Assembly: GCA_003818595.1 (NCBI GenBank)
Contig: RPQV01000264.1
Location: 1 to 5,607 of the forward strand
Source of the DNA: Calditrichota bacterium
GTDB lineage: Bacteria; Zhuqueibacterota; Zhuqueibacteria; Residuimicrobiales; Krinioviventaceae
Length of the DNA stretch: 5,607 bases
Direction: 5' to 3'
The notes under the pieces were generated by a model that was not told where the DNA came from, made no database searches, and saw only the letters and a list, made by a program, of their open reading frames with translations. This document shows, one piece after another, positions 1 to 5,150 of this stretch (the stretch's first letter is position 1; each line of letters opens with the position of its first letter). The position numbers and the translations under genes were made by a program.

Positions 1-2
1 TG

Positions 3-551
3 TGGGGTGGATTGGAGACGCAACTGGGGACATTGCTTCATGCCGCAGATCTGCCGTTTACAGGTTTGTTGATGATGTCCCTGGGCCTCTTTTTTCAAAC
101 CATCACTCGTCAAGTCACTCAGAAAAAAGGATCTGCACTCCTTTTGGCCATCGTCGCTGTTTTTATCAAATTATTGATCGTTGGCGGCGTCGCATTTTCT
201 GTGGCGCTAGCGATCTTCCTGCAATCGGCGCTTTTGGAATTGATCTATTTTCATCGAAATCCTTCGCGTCTGCGCATGGCATTGGGTGGTGCGACGGCAG
301 TGGCATATTCTCTGTTTCATCCCTTTTTTTCGATGCCGCTATTTATGGGTTTGTCGGTTCGTGATGCCTTGAATCATATCGTTATCAATGGCAGCAATAT
401 CTTGGGCATCAATGCCAGTCACATCTGGATTCTCTTGTTTTTCATTTTGGCCATTCATCTCATTTGCGGATTTGTGGTGGCTTTTGCTGCCTATACTGTC
501 GTCACAAAGCTTCAGGCTCGGGGCTTGGCGCCGTTTGGCGGAAAAACTTGA
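3..551 (+). CDS. Polytopic membrane protein, 5'-truncated by the window; possibly ECF transporter S-component-like
   Basis: The frame is open from the first in-frame codon (position 3) to a TGA at 549-551. A TTG at 12 could start it, but no ribosome binding site is visible before it, so I read it as the C-terminal part of a gene beginning upstream. Numbering from that TTG, hydrophobic segments lie at about residues 14-32, 40-58, 60-80, 88-115 and 137-164, separated by short charged loops (RQVTQKKG, HRNPSRLR) and followed by a short polar tail. A 180-200-residue protein of five or six helices with small residues in the helices fits the general build of substrate-binding S components of energy-coupling-factor vitamin or metal transporters. 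I see no family-specific motif, so this assignment is weak. It would sit in the cytoplasmic membrane. glpD follows on the same strand after 57 bases with no obvious promoter between them, so co-transcription is plausible. Confidence 0.6.
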   Translation, partial: WGGLETQLGTLLHAADLPFTGLLMMSLGLFFQTITRQVTQKKGSALLLAIVAVFIKLLIVGGVAFSVALAIFLQSALLELIYFHRNPSRLRMALGGATAVAYSLFHPFFSMPLFMGLSVRDALNHIVINGSNILGINASHIWILLFFILAIHLICGFVVAFAAYTVVTKLQARGLAPFGGKT

Positions 552-594
552 TATCCGGCAATTTTGGCTGCGCTGACACACTAAATCGTCAAGT

Positions 595-602
595 AAAAGG
601 AG
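595..602 (+). promoter_or_regulatory. Ribosome binding site of glpD
   Basis: AAAAGGAG ends six bases before a GTG codon at 609. This spacing and near-consensus match select the GTG as the glpD start; no in-frame ATG lies before the FAD-binding motif, which supports the choice. Confidence 0.8.
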
Positions 603-608
603 TTTAAC

Positions 609-2171
609 GTGAATCGGCAACAAGGAATCGATCTTTTGTCAGATGCAAAAGGGAGTTGGGACGTCATTGTCATCGGCGGCGGAGCGACCGGGCTGGGCGC
701 GGCTGTCGATGCGGCAGCGCGAGGTTATCGCACCTTGCTGTTGGAACAACATGATTTTTCCAAAGGAACCTCCAGCAGAAGTACAAAACTGGTGCATGGC
801 GGTGTCCGTTATCTGCAACAGGGCAATATATCATTGGTTTTAGAAGCGTTACGCGAGCGCGGTCTGCTCGTCCAAAACGCTCCTCATTTGGTCCGTCATC
901 AGGCTTTTATCGTGCCCAATTATGACTGGTGGGAGGGACCTTTTTACGGTATCGGCCTCAAGTTGTACGATATGCTCGCCGGCAAGTTAGGCCTGGGTCC
1001 TTCGAAATGGCTCTCCACCGAGGAAACACTCGGTCTTCTGCCGACCATCGAACCGGAAGGATTGCGCGGGGGCATCATCTATTATGACGGCCAATTCGAT
1101 GATTCAAGATTAGCCATTAATCTCGCACAGACACTGGCGGATGTCGGCGGTGTTCCGCTCAATTACTTTCAGGTGAAACAGCTGATTAAAACGGGAGATA
1201 TGATCACCGGCGTCGTTGTGGATGATTTAGAGAACGGTCACGAATATCAAATTTCAGGACGTGTGGTCATCAATGCGACAGGTGTTTTTGTCGATGATAT
1301 TTTACAAATGGATGAACCTCACTTTGATCGAATTATTGCGCCCAGCCAAGGGGTTCATCTGGTGTTGGATAAAGCTTTTTTGCCGGGAGAAACCGCCATC
1401 ATGGTGCCGCACACCGATGATGGGCGAGTGCTTTTTGCGGTTCCATGGAGGGATAGAGTGGTCGTCGGCACCACAGATACGCCGATACAATCTCCTTCTC
1501 TGGAACCGCGTGCGCTGCCGGAAGAGGTTGAATTCATTCTCTCTCATGCAGCCCGTTATCTGACCAAAGATCCCCAACCGCAGGACGTGCTCAGTGTTTT
1601 TGCGGGACTTAGACCTTTGGTGCGCAGTGGCGAAGGTAAGAATACAGCGACCCTGTCCCGTGATCATTCGATTTTCATCTCCAAGTCAGGGTTGGTCACC
1701 ATTACCGGTGGTAAATGGACCACCTATCGCAAGATGGGGCAAGATGTCATTGATCAGGCAGCGCAAGTGGCCGGGTTGCAGGAGCGCCCCTGCCGGACTG
1801 AAACCATGCGTGTTCATGGATGGCTGAAAGATTATCACGCAGGCGATCCGCTTCATTATTATGGTGCTGATGCCTTGGGTATTCATCGGTTGTTGCGCGA
1901 GAATCTAAAGCTGGCCGAACCCCTGCATCCAAAACTCCCTTATATAGCGGCGGAAGTGGTCTGGGCAGTTCGGGAGGAAATGGCTCGTACCGTTGAGGAT
2001 GTCCTGGCAAGACGAACGCGCGCATTATTACTGGATGCACGCGCTGCGATTGAGATGGGTCGCATCGTAGCGGCTATAATGGCTGACGAAATGGGAAAAG
2101 ATAATCTTTGGCAGAGAGAGCAAGTGCAACTGTTCACAGCTTTGGCGCGGGAGTATATTCTGGTGCCATAA
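609..2171 (+). CDS. glpD: FAD-dependent glycerol-3-phosphate dehydrogenase (GlpD)
   Basis: This enzyme oxidises sn-glycerol 3-phosphate to dihydroxyacetone phosphate with bound FAD and passes the electrons to membrane quinones. It links glycerol and phospholipid catabolism to glycolysis and respiration and normally sits on the inner face of the cytoplasmic membrane. The 520-residue length fits the family. The N-terminus has the Rossmann FAD motif GGGATG at residues 23-28, with an acidic ribose-binding residue E46 after the second strand. GTSSRSTKLVHGGVRYL at 53-69 is the family's conserved block. GLRPL at 333-337 carries the expected substrate-phosphate arginine (R335). TGGKWTTYRKM at 366-376 matches the second GlpD signature. 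Residues 448-516 form the helical C-terminal domain (VREEMARTVEDVLARRTRAL). It starts with GTG behind a strong ribosome binding site and may be transcribed with the preceding membrane-protein gene. No glpF, glpK or glpR is visible here, and there is no clear terminator after it. Confidence 0.97.
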   Translation: MNRQQGIDLLSDAKGSWDVIVIGGGATGLGAAVDAAARGYRTLLLEQHDFSKGTSSRSTKLVHGGVRYLQQGNISLVLEALRERGLLVQNAPHLVRHQAFIVPNYDWWEGPFYGIGLKLYDMLAGKLGLGPSKWLSTEETLGLLPTIEPEGLRGGIIYYDGQFDDSRLAINLAQTLADVGGVPLNYFQVKQLIKTGDMITGVVVDDLENGHEYQISGRVVINATGVFVDDILQMDEPHFDRIIAPSQGVHLVLDKAFLPGETAIMVPHTDDGRVLFAVPWRDRVVVGTTDTPIQSPSLEPRALPEEVEFILSHAARYLTKDPQPQDVLSVFAGLRPLVRSGEGKNTATLSRDHSIFISKSGLVTITGGKWTTYRKMGQDVIDQAAQVAGLQERPCRTETMRVHGWLKDYHAGDPLHYYGADALGIHRLLRENLKLAEPLHPKLPYIAAEVVWAVREEMARTVEDVLARRTRALLLDARAAIEMGRIVAAIMADEMGKDNLWQREQVQLFTALAREYILVP

Positions 2172-2579
2172 AAATATCTATCGATTACGACCAAGTTGTC
2201 ATTTGATTATTTTGCATTATCGGAATCAGAGTCGGTAGTGTCGGCTTTCAGGGGGTGTCATTTTTTTGTAACACCTGTATTTAAAAAATCATTCGTAATC
2301 CCAAGATACAGTTTTGTAAATGAGGGGCTCGCTTCCAAGCTGTCAACCATGACGTGTTGATGAAAATCAGTTCCCGGCCACACTGAAGGGATTGAGCATT
2401 TAGTTCTAAAAAATCAATTAGATAGATAAGGTTTAACCGAATTCGATTTTTAGATATTTTGAGCCAATGGACAGAGGAGCGGCATAGAGTTTCGGCCCAT
2501 TGTTTGCTGTGTTGTTTATCATGATACCAGCAATGATGATCAATAAGCGATATCGAAATCTTTCAGGAAGGGTGGCAAC
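2172..2579. other. 408-base AT-rich intergenic region without a convincing gene
   Basis: No open frame here has both a plausible start signal and protein-like composition. A short dyad, GGTGT (2254-2258) and ACACC (2271-2275) with a 12-base loop, is visible but lacks a following T run, so it is not a clear terminator for glpD. A second weak dyad is TCAAC/GTTGA at 2343-2360. A frame of 20 codons from the ATG at 2521 ends in TGA at 2581-2583, overlapping the start codon of the next gene as ATGA, but it has no ribosome binding site. The promoter of the downstream barrel gene presumably lies here; I found no pair of -35 and -10 boxes strong enough to name. Confidence 0.6.
2565..2572 (+). promoter_or_regulatory. 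Ribosome binding site of the 197-residue outer-membrane protein
   Basis: AGGAAGGG lies seven bases before the ATG at 2580. It fixes that ATG as the start and places a signal peptide exactly at the N-terminus. Confidence 0.6.
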
Positions 2580-3173
2580 ATGAGACGTGTGTGGATTCCT
2601 GCAATACTTTTTATGTTGAGCGTAAAGTTGACTGCTCAGCCATGGCTCATTTCCATGAATTATAACATTGCGTTTCCAGGAAATGAAATGAGCTCCTATA
2701 TTACCAATCCCAGTCTGCTTGGCTTTAGTCTCGATGTCCGGCATTTTATAAAGCCCTCTATTTCTATCGGCGGTAGTTTCGGCCAACAATTATTTTATTG
2801 GCAGACAACTGCTTGGGGATCGATGGGACTGGGGTTGATAAATTCTCAGATCCGATTTATGAATACATTCCCGCTGATGCTGAACACACATTTCTATTTA
2901 AAAGGTCCGGTTGGGTGGAAACCTTATTGCGGAGTGAATGTTGGGGGTTATTATGAATGGAATCGATCTGAAGTCGGGATAGTTGTTTTTGAAGGAAGAA
3001 AATGGCGTTGGGGTTTAGCACCCGAGGCAGGCGTTATCTTTCCTCTCGGTCGCATGAACCTGAACGTCGGCAGCAGATTCAATTATTTGAGTGCTTCGAA
3101 CAGTGATATTATGGCCGGCGTGAAGAACCGGTTTTATATGAGCATGAATATCGGCATTGTTTTTTTCAAGTAA
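2580..3173 (+). CDS. Secreted small beta-barrel protein, predicted outer membrane, function unknown
   Basis: The 197-residue product begins with a typical Sec signal peptide: RR at positions 2-3, a hydrophobic core (about WIPAILFML), and a likely cleavage after LTA at residue 19. The mature part alternates hydrophobic and polar residues in strands ending in turns. Examples are residues 59-72 (ISIGGSFGQQLFYW), 79-92, 100-110, 114-126 (a GVNVGGYYEW stretch), 142-153, 158-170 and 183-196 (RFYMSMNIGIVFF). This suits an eight-stranded barrel of the OmpA/OmpW/opacity-porin size class. The last residue is Lys after two Phe, close to but not exactly the usual terminal aromatic. I do not recognise a specific family and give no function. 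It is a single-gene unit between the long upstream gap and a strong terminator. It resembles the partial barrel gene at the right edge only in general architecture. Confidence 0.85.
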   Translation: MRRVWIPAILFMLSVKLTAQPWLISMNYNIAFPGNEMSSYITNPSLLGFSLDVRHFIKPSISIGGSFGQQLFYWQTTAWGSMGLGLINSQIRFMNTFPLMLNTHFYLKGPVGWKPYCGVNVGGYYEWNRSEVGIVVFEGRKWRWGLAPEAGVIFPLGRMNLNVGSRFNYLSASNSDIMAGVKNRFYMSMNIGIVFFK

Positions 3174-3197
3174 ATTACTTTTCTCTCTTTGCATGCA

Positions 3198-3227
3198 GGG
3201 GCTGGAAGCAACACCAGCCCCTTTTTT
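3198..3227 (+). terminator. Rho-independent terminator of the barrel-protein gene
   Basis: GGGGCTGG (3198-3205) pairs perfectly with CCAGCCCC (3214-3221) around an eight-base loop, directly followed by six T residues (3222-3227). It lies 24 bases after the stop codon. Read from the minus strand, the hairpin is not followed by T residues, so it should act mainly for the plus-strand gene and not for the convergent gpr. Confidence 0.92.
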
Positions 3228-3292
3228 ATTTTAACCGTGATTTGCCTCTCAACATCCGCACGCACGTAGAACGGCACACGGGAGCATTCCTA

Positions 3293-3324
3293 CGCAGAGA
3301 TGCTATTTCCCGAGTATCTCTGCG
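3293..3324. repeat. 9-bp perfect inverted repeat spanning the gpr stop codon
   Basis: CGCAGAGAT (3293-3301) is the exact complement of ATCTCTGCG (3316-3324), with a 14-base loop that contains the gpr stop codon (3303-3305). In gpr mRNA it would form a hairpin whose 5' arm is the last coding stretch. There is no T run behind it on the minus strand, so it is not a standard intrinsic terminator. It may protect the mRNA 3' end or help release the message. Confidence 0.55.
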
Positions 3325-4295
3325 ATGTGGGCGAGTTCCACAGTCGAAAATGAGAGATTCTTTACGGCGGCGACATTGTTTTCAAGCTGAGCTACGCTGC
3401 TGGCGCCGATGAGGACGGATGTCACTTGCGGTCTCTGCAGCAGCCATGCCAACGCCATTTGAGATAAAGACTGACCTCGTTCCTGTGCCAATTTATTGAG
3501 GCGACGCAGCCGATCGACCAACTCTTCATTGATCTCCTCAGCTTTAAGAAATCCCCATGGTTTCGCGGCGCGCGAATCCGCCGGTATGCCGTTCAAGTAA
3601 CGATCTGTTAATAATCCCTGTGCTAAAGGAGAAAAGGGAATACATCCGACTCCCTCTTGTTCCAGCAAATTCAACAGTCCGCCTTCTACCCAGCGTTCCA
3701 GCATTGAATATTTAGGTTGATGAATGAGCAGACGCACATTCATTTCCCGCAGGATTAAAATGGCGCGTTTTGTCTGCTCGACAGAATAATTCGAAATACC
3801 GACATAGAGCGCCTTGCCCTGTCTGACGACATGAGCGAGCGCGTCCATCGTTTCCTCGAGTGGTGTCTCTGGATCCGGACGGTGGGAATAAAATATGTCA
3901 ACATAATCCAATTTGGTTCTTTTCAGGCTTTGATCAAGACTGGAGATCAAGTATTTTTTCGAGCCCCATTCACCATAAGGCCCTGGCCACATATAATATC
4001 CGGCTTTGGTGGATATGATCAGTTCATCCCGATAGGGGTGAAAATCCAATTGCATCATTCTGCCCCAAGTCTCTTCAGCCGAACCCGGCGGCGGGCCATA
4101 ATTATTGGCAAGATCAAAATGGGTGATGCCGAGATCAAAAGCCCTCCGAAGCATCGATCTTCCGGTCTCAAAGATGTCGACGCCTCCGAAATTATGCCAC
4201 AAGCCGAGGGAGAGTACAGGGAGTTTCAGTCCGCTTTTTCCGCAACGGTTATAGGTCATGGATTCATATCGATCCGAATTCGCGATATATGACAT
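3303..4295 (-). CDS. gpr: Aldo/keto reductase, L-glyceraldehyde-3-phosphate reductase type (YghZ/Gpr)
   Basis: This is a soluble NADPH-dependent reductase of the AKR superfamily that is very close to E. coli YghZ (Gpr). That enzyme reduces L-glyceraldehyde 3-phosphate to glycerol 3-phosphate and also acts on methylglyoxal. Shared blocks include CGKSGLKLPVLSLGLWHNFG (18-37), ITHFDLANNYGPPPGSAEE (57-75), ELIISTKAGYYMWPGPYG (91-108), YVDIFYSHR (131-139) and VTSVLIGAS (291-299). The expected catalytic tetrad is present: D61, Y66, K97 and H138. The cofactor-phosphate region near SVLIGAS...QLENN (293-307) is intact. At 330 residues it ends about a dozen residues earlier than the E. coli protein, lacking that protein's C-terminal tail. 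The ATG at 4295 is chosen because AAAAGGAG lies five bases before it. It is convergent with the barrel gene and has its own promoter. Its product, glycerol 3-phosphate, is the substrate of GlpD encoded nearby. The in vivo substrate is inferred from family resemblance. Confidence 0.95.
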   Translation of the reverse strand: MSYIANSDRYESMTYNRCGKSGLKLPVLSLGLWHNFGGVDIFETGRSMLRRAFDLGITHFDLANNYGPPPGSAEETWGRMMQLDFHPYRDELIISTKAGYYMWPGPYGEWGSKKYLISSLDQSLKRTKLDYVDIFYSHRPDPETPLEETMDALAHVVRQGKALYVGISNYSVEQTKRAILILREMNVRLLIHQPKYSMLERWVEGGLLNLLEQEGVGCIPFSPLAQGLLTDRYLNGIPADSRAAKPWGFLKAEEINEELVDRLRRLNKLAQERGQSLSQMALAWLLQRPQVTSVLIGASSVAQLENNVAAVKNLSFSTVELAHIAEILGK

Positions 4296-4300
4296 TTGCG

Positions 4301-4308
4301 CTCCTTTT
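4301..4308 (-). promoter_or_regulatory. Ribosome binding site of gpr
   Basis: On the minus strand AAAAGGAG stands five bases before the ATG at 4295-4293. It is near-identical to the glpD site and supports the chosen start. Confidence 0.8.
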
Positions 4309-4329
4309 AGTGTTTATTCTTGGCAGAAG

Positions 4330-4358
4330 AATATAGAGAATTTTTGCTTATTCTCCAA
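4330..4358 (-). promoter_or_regulatory. Candidate sigma-70-type promoter of gpr
   Basis: Read on the minus strand, TTGGAG (4358-4353) and TATATT (4335-4330) are separated by exactly 17 bases. The -10 box matches TATAAT at five of six positions; the -35 box keeps only the TTG. Transcription would begin near 4323, giving a leader of under 30 bases that contains the ribosome binding site. If the organism uses a divergent housekeeping sigma factor, as Bacteroidota do, this assignment would weaken. Confidence 0.5.
4336..4355. promoter_or_regulatory. 20-bp dyad in the gpr promoter spacer, possible operator
   Basis: GAGAAT (4336-4341) and ATTCTC (4350-4355) form a perfect 6-6 inverted repeat with an eight-base centre. 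It fills the spacer and enters the -35 box of the candidate gpr promoter. A dyad of this size and placement is what a dimeric repressor or activator would bind. No regulator gene is visible in the window, and chance occurrence in AT-rich DNA is possible. Confidence 0.35.
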
Positions 4359-4366
4359 CTGGCATG

Positions 4367-4390
4367 ACGCCGTGCGCCTAGGCACAGCGT
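4367..4390. repeat. Stem-loop between gpr and the repeat block
   Basis: ACGC-C-GTGC (4367-4375) pairs with GCAC-A-GCGT (4382-4390) around the loop GCCTAG. The stem has eight pairs and one C-A mismatch. It is GC-rich in an otherwise AT-rich gap and has no T run on either side. It lies upstream of the gpr promoter and downstream of the minus-strand nuclease gene, so it could be a protein site or an mRNA 3' structure for that gene. Confidence 0.4.
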
Positions 4391-4420
4391 ATGATTGCTG
4401 CGTGAGGATCGCATGATCAA

Positions 4421-4493
4421 CCCCATTTGTCATTCAGCCCCCTTTTATCATTCAGCCGCTTTTTATCATTCAGCCCCTTTTGTCATTTCGAGC
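4421..4493 (+). repeat. Left tandem array, four degenerate 18-19-bp units
   Basis: Units start at 4421, 4439, 4457 and 4475. The first three are 18 bases and follow the pattern CCCCTTTTRTCATTCAGC with one to a few changes. The fourth (19 bases) ends in TCATTTCGAGC and is itself the left end of palindrome A. The units abut without unique spacers, so this is not a CRISPR array. Translation through it gives repetitive low-complexity peptides, so open frames here are not genes. Confidence 0.85.
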
Positions 4494-4561
4494 GTCAGCG
4501 AGAAATCTTATCTGCTGTGCATCAGATTTCTCCTGCCTGTGCTTATCGAATTAACGAAAAG
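4478..4561. repeat. Imperfect palindrome A (partly decayed copy)
   Basis: The left arm, about 4478-4515, begins TTTTGTCATTTCGAGCG and ends AAATCTTATCTGC. The right arm, about 4523-4561, is its imperfect complement: the inner part CAGATTTCTCCTG pairs well, while the outer part (TTATCGAATTAACGAAAAG) has drifted from the expected TCGAAATGACAAAAG. The sequence matches palindrome B in the same orientation. It lies 55 bases downstream of the nuclease stop codon and could fold at the 3' end of that message. Confidence 0.8.
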
Positions 4562-4616
4562 AGTGTCTGGGTTGTTCTTAAACTCTTTAGGTGGATATTA
4601 AATCATAATCCAATTC

Positions 4617-4910
4617 CTATTCCCATTCAAGTCTGAGGTCATTCCAATCAGGATTTAACGTGGTTACCAGTTTATTCTTCTTTTCTCTGCGCCAATTTTT
4701 AATTTCTTTCTCTCGTGCAATAGCTTCATAGACATTGGTTGTGTGTTCATAATAAACAAGTTTGTTCATATTATATCTCTTGGTAAAACCATTCACTAAT
4801 TTGTTTTTATGTTCATACATGCGTCGCTCAAGGTTGTTTGTCATGCCGACATACATGATTTGGTCATTCCAGTTTGTTAGAATGTAAACATAAAAGTTGA
4901 ATTCTCGCAT
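4617..4910 (-). CDS. Stand-alone GIY-YIG nuclease-family protein
   Basis: The 97-residue product is a single GIY-YIG domain of the small UvrC-N/YhbQ-like class. The first motif reads YVY at residues 7-9, the second YVG at 20-22, followed by MTNNLERRMYEH with the catalytic arginine candidate R29 and H34. The metal-binding glutamate candidate is E67 in AIAREKEIKNWRREKK (63-78). All key positions look intact, so nuclease activity is plausible but not shown. A longer reading from the ATG at 4934 would begin inside palindrome B without a ribosome binding site. I prefer the ATG at 4910 because GGGGGAAAG lies just before it and the domain starts directly afterwards. The gene is visibly more AT-rich and Lys/Asn-rich than glpD or gpr, which suggests acquisition. 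Its position between two copies of the palindrome points to a role with that repeat. No DNA-binding or partner domain is attached. Confidence 0.9.
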   Translation of the reverse strand: MREFNFYVYILTNWNDQIMYVGMTNNLERRMYEHKNKLVNGFTKRYNMNKLVYYEHTTNVYEAIAREKEIKNWRREKKNKLVTTLNPDWNDLRLEWE

Positions 4911-4915
4911 GATTT

Positions 4916-4924
4916 CTTTCCCCC
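4916..4924 (-). promoter_or_regulatory. Ribosome binding site deciding the GIY-YIG start
   Basis: On the minus strand GGGGGAAAG precedes the ATG at 4910 by about six bases. It is a modest Shine-Dalgarno match, but the upstream alternative ATG at 4934 has none because it sits in the palindrome arm. Confidence 0.5.
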
Positions 4925-4926
4925 AA

Positions 4927-5006
4927 TTTGTCATTTCGAGCGCGAGCGAGAAATCTTATTTGCAGCAGATAAAATTTCTCCTCGCTGCGCTCGTCGAAAT
5001 GACAAA
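4927..5006. repeat. Imperfect palindrome B (well preserved copy)
   Basis: The left arm 4927-4963 begins TTTGTCATTTCGAGCGCG and ends CTTATTTGC. The right arm from about 4965 to 5006 is its complement, ending CTCGTCGAAATGACAAA. The outer 13 bases of the two arms are perfect complements; the inner part has small insertions (for example an extra CGA in the right arm). The long arms would form a strong hairpin in RNA or single-stranded DNA. It lies immediately upstream of the GIY-YIG start and downstream of the barrel gene, so it may fall in the leader of the nuclease mRNA. Confidence 0.88.
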
Positions 5007-5150
5007 AGGATTAAGGTCGAAATGACCAGAGGATTAAAGTCGCAATGACAAAACGATATGATCGAATAAACAAAACGTTAGGATCGTATAGAGAAAACAA
5101 TAGAATCGAAAAAAAGAAAACGTCAAGATAGAATAGATAAATAGGCTACA
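4994..5150 (+). repeat. Right tandem array, up to seven decaying 22-23-bp units
   Basis: Units begin at 4994, 5017, 5040, 5062, 5084, 5106 and 5129, with lengths 23, 23, 22, 22, 22, 23 and 22. The first is the end of palindrome B (TCGAAATGACAAAAGGATT). The second and third differ from it by a few bases, and later units keep mainly the TCG start, the central AAAA and the A-rich tail. The sixth is recognisable but A-rich; the seventh is doubtful and overlaps the stop codon of the neighbouring barrel gene (5146-5148). The gradual loss of similarity away from the palindrome suggests older duplications lie outermost. Confidence 0.75.
5097..5126 (-). promoter_or_regulatory. Candidate promoter for the GIY-YIG gene inside the right array
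   Basis: On the minus strand TTGACG (5126-5121) and TATTGT (5102-5097) are 18 bases apart, matching consensus at five and four of six positions. A transcript from here would run through the remaining array and palindrome B, giving a structured leader of roughly 180 bases before the nuclease start. AT-rich DNA yields such matches by chance, and read-through from the barrel gene on the same strand is an alternative. Confidence 0.28.

Larger units (their letters stand above)
4421..5150. mobile_element. Candidate GIY-YIG-associated palindromic repeat element
   Basis: The block contains, in order, an 18-bp tandem array (4421-4493), palindrome A (4478-4561), a minus-strand GIY-YIG gene (4617-4910), palindrome B (4927-5006) and a 22-23-bp tandem array (4994 to about 5128-5150). 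Palindromes A and B are direct copies: their first 37 bases differ at three positions. Both outer arrays repeat the palindrome's terminal motif (TTTTGTCATT on the left, its complement on the right), so the block is roughly mirror-symmetric around the gene. I see no transposase, integrase or clear target-site duplication. Treating it as one mobile or formerly mobile unit is inference from this geometry and from its insertion between two unrelated genes. The outer limits are approximate. Confidence 0.45.

Noticed and set aside
339..623. Minus-strand frame of 94 codons
   Set aside because: It overlaps the membrane-protein gene and the glpD ribosome binding site and has no recognisable features.
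2254..2275. Terminator for glpD
   Set aside because: The dyad GGTGT/ACACC has only five pairs, a long T-rich loop and no T run after it.
2433..2789. Minus-strand frame of 118 codons across the start of the barrel gene
   Set aside because: It overlaps the signal-peptide region of a better supported gene, has no ribosome binding site and no protein-like domain pattern.
3831..4292. Plus-strand frame of 153 codons antisense to gpr
   Set aside because: It lies wholly within the well-recognised reductase gene, shows no domain and has no start signal; it is a frame shadow.
4395..4636. Two overlapping plus-strand open frames of 68-69 codons
   Set aside because: They translate the 18-bp tandem array into repetitive peptides (HSAPFYHSAAFYHS, FSPLLSFSRFLSFSPF), run through palindrome A, and have no ribosome binding site.
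4910..4934. ATG at 4934 as the start of the GIY-YIG gene
   Set aside because: It lies in the arm of palindrome B and has no ribosome binding site, whereas the ATG at 4910 has one and starts immediately before the domain.
4421..5150. CRISPR array
   Set aside because: The units abut directly or drift continuously, there are no unique spacers between constant repeats, and no cas gene is present.
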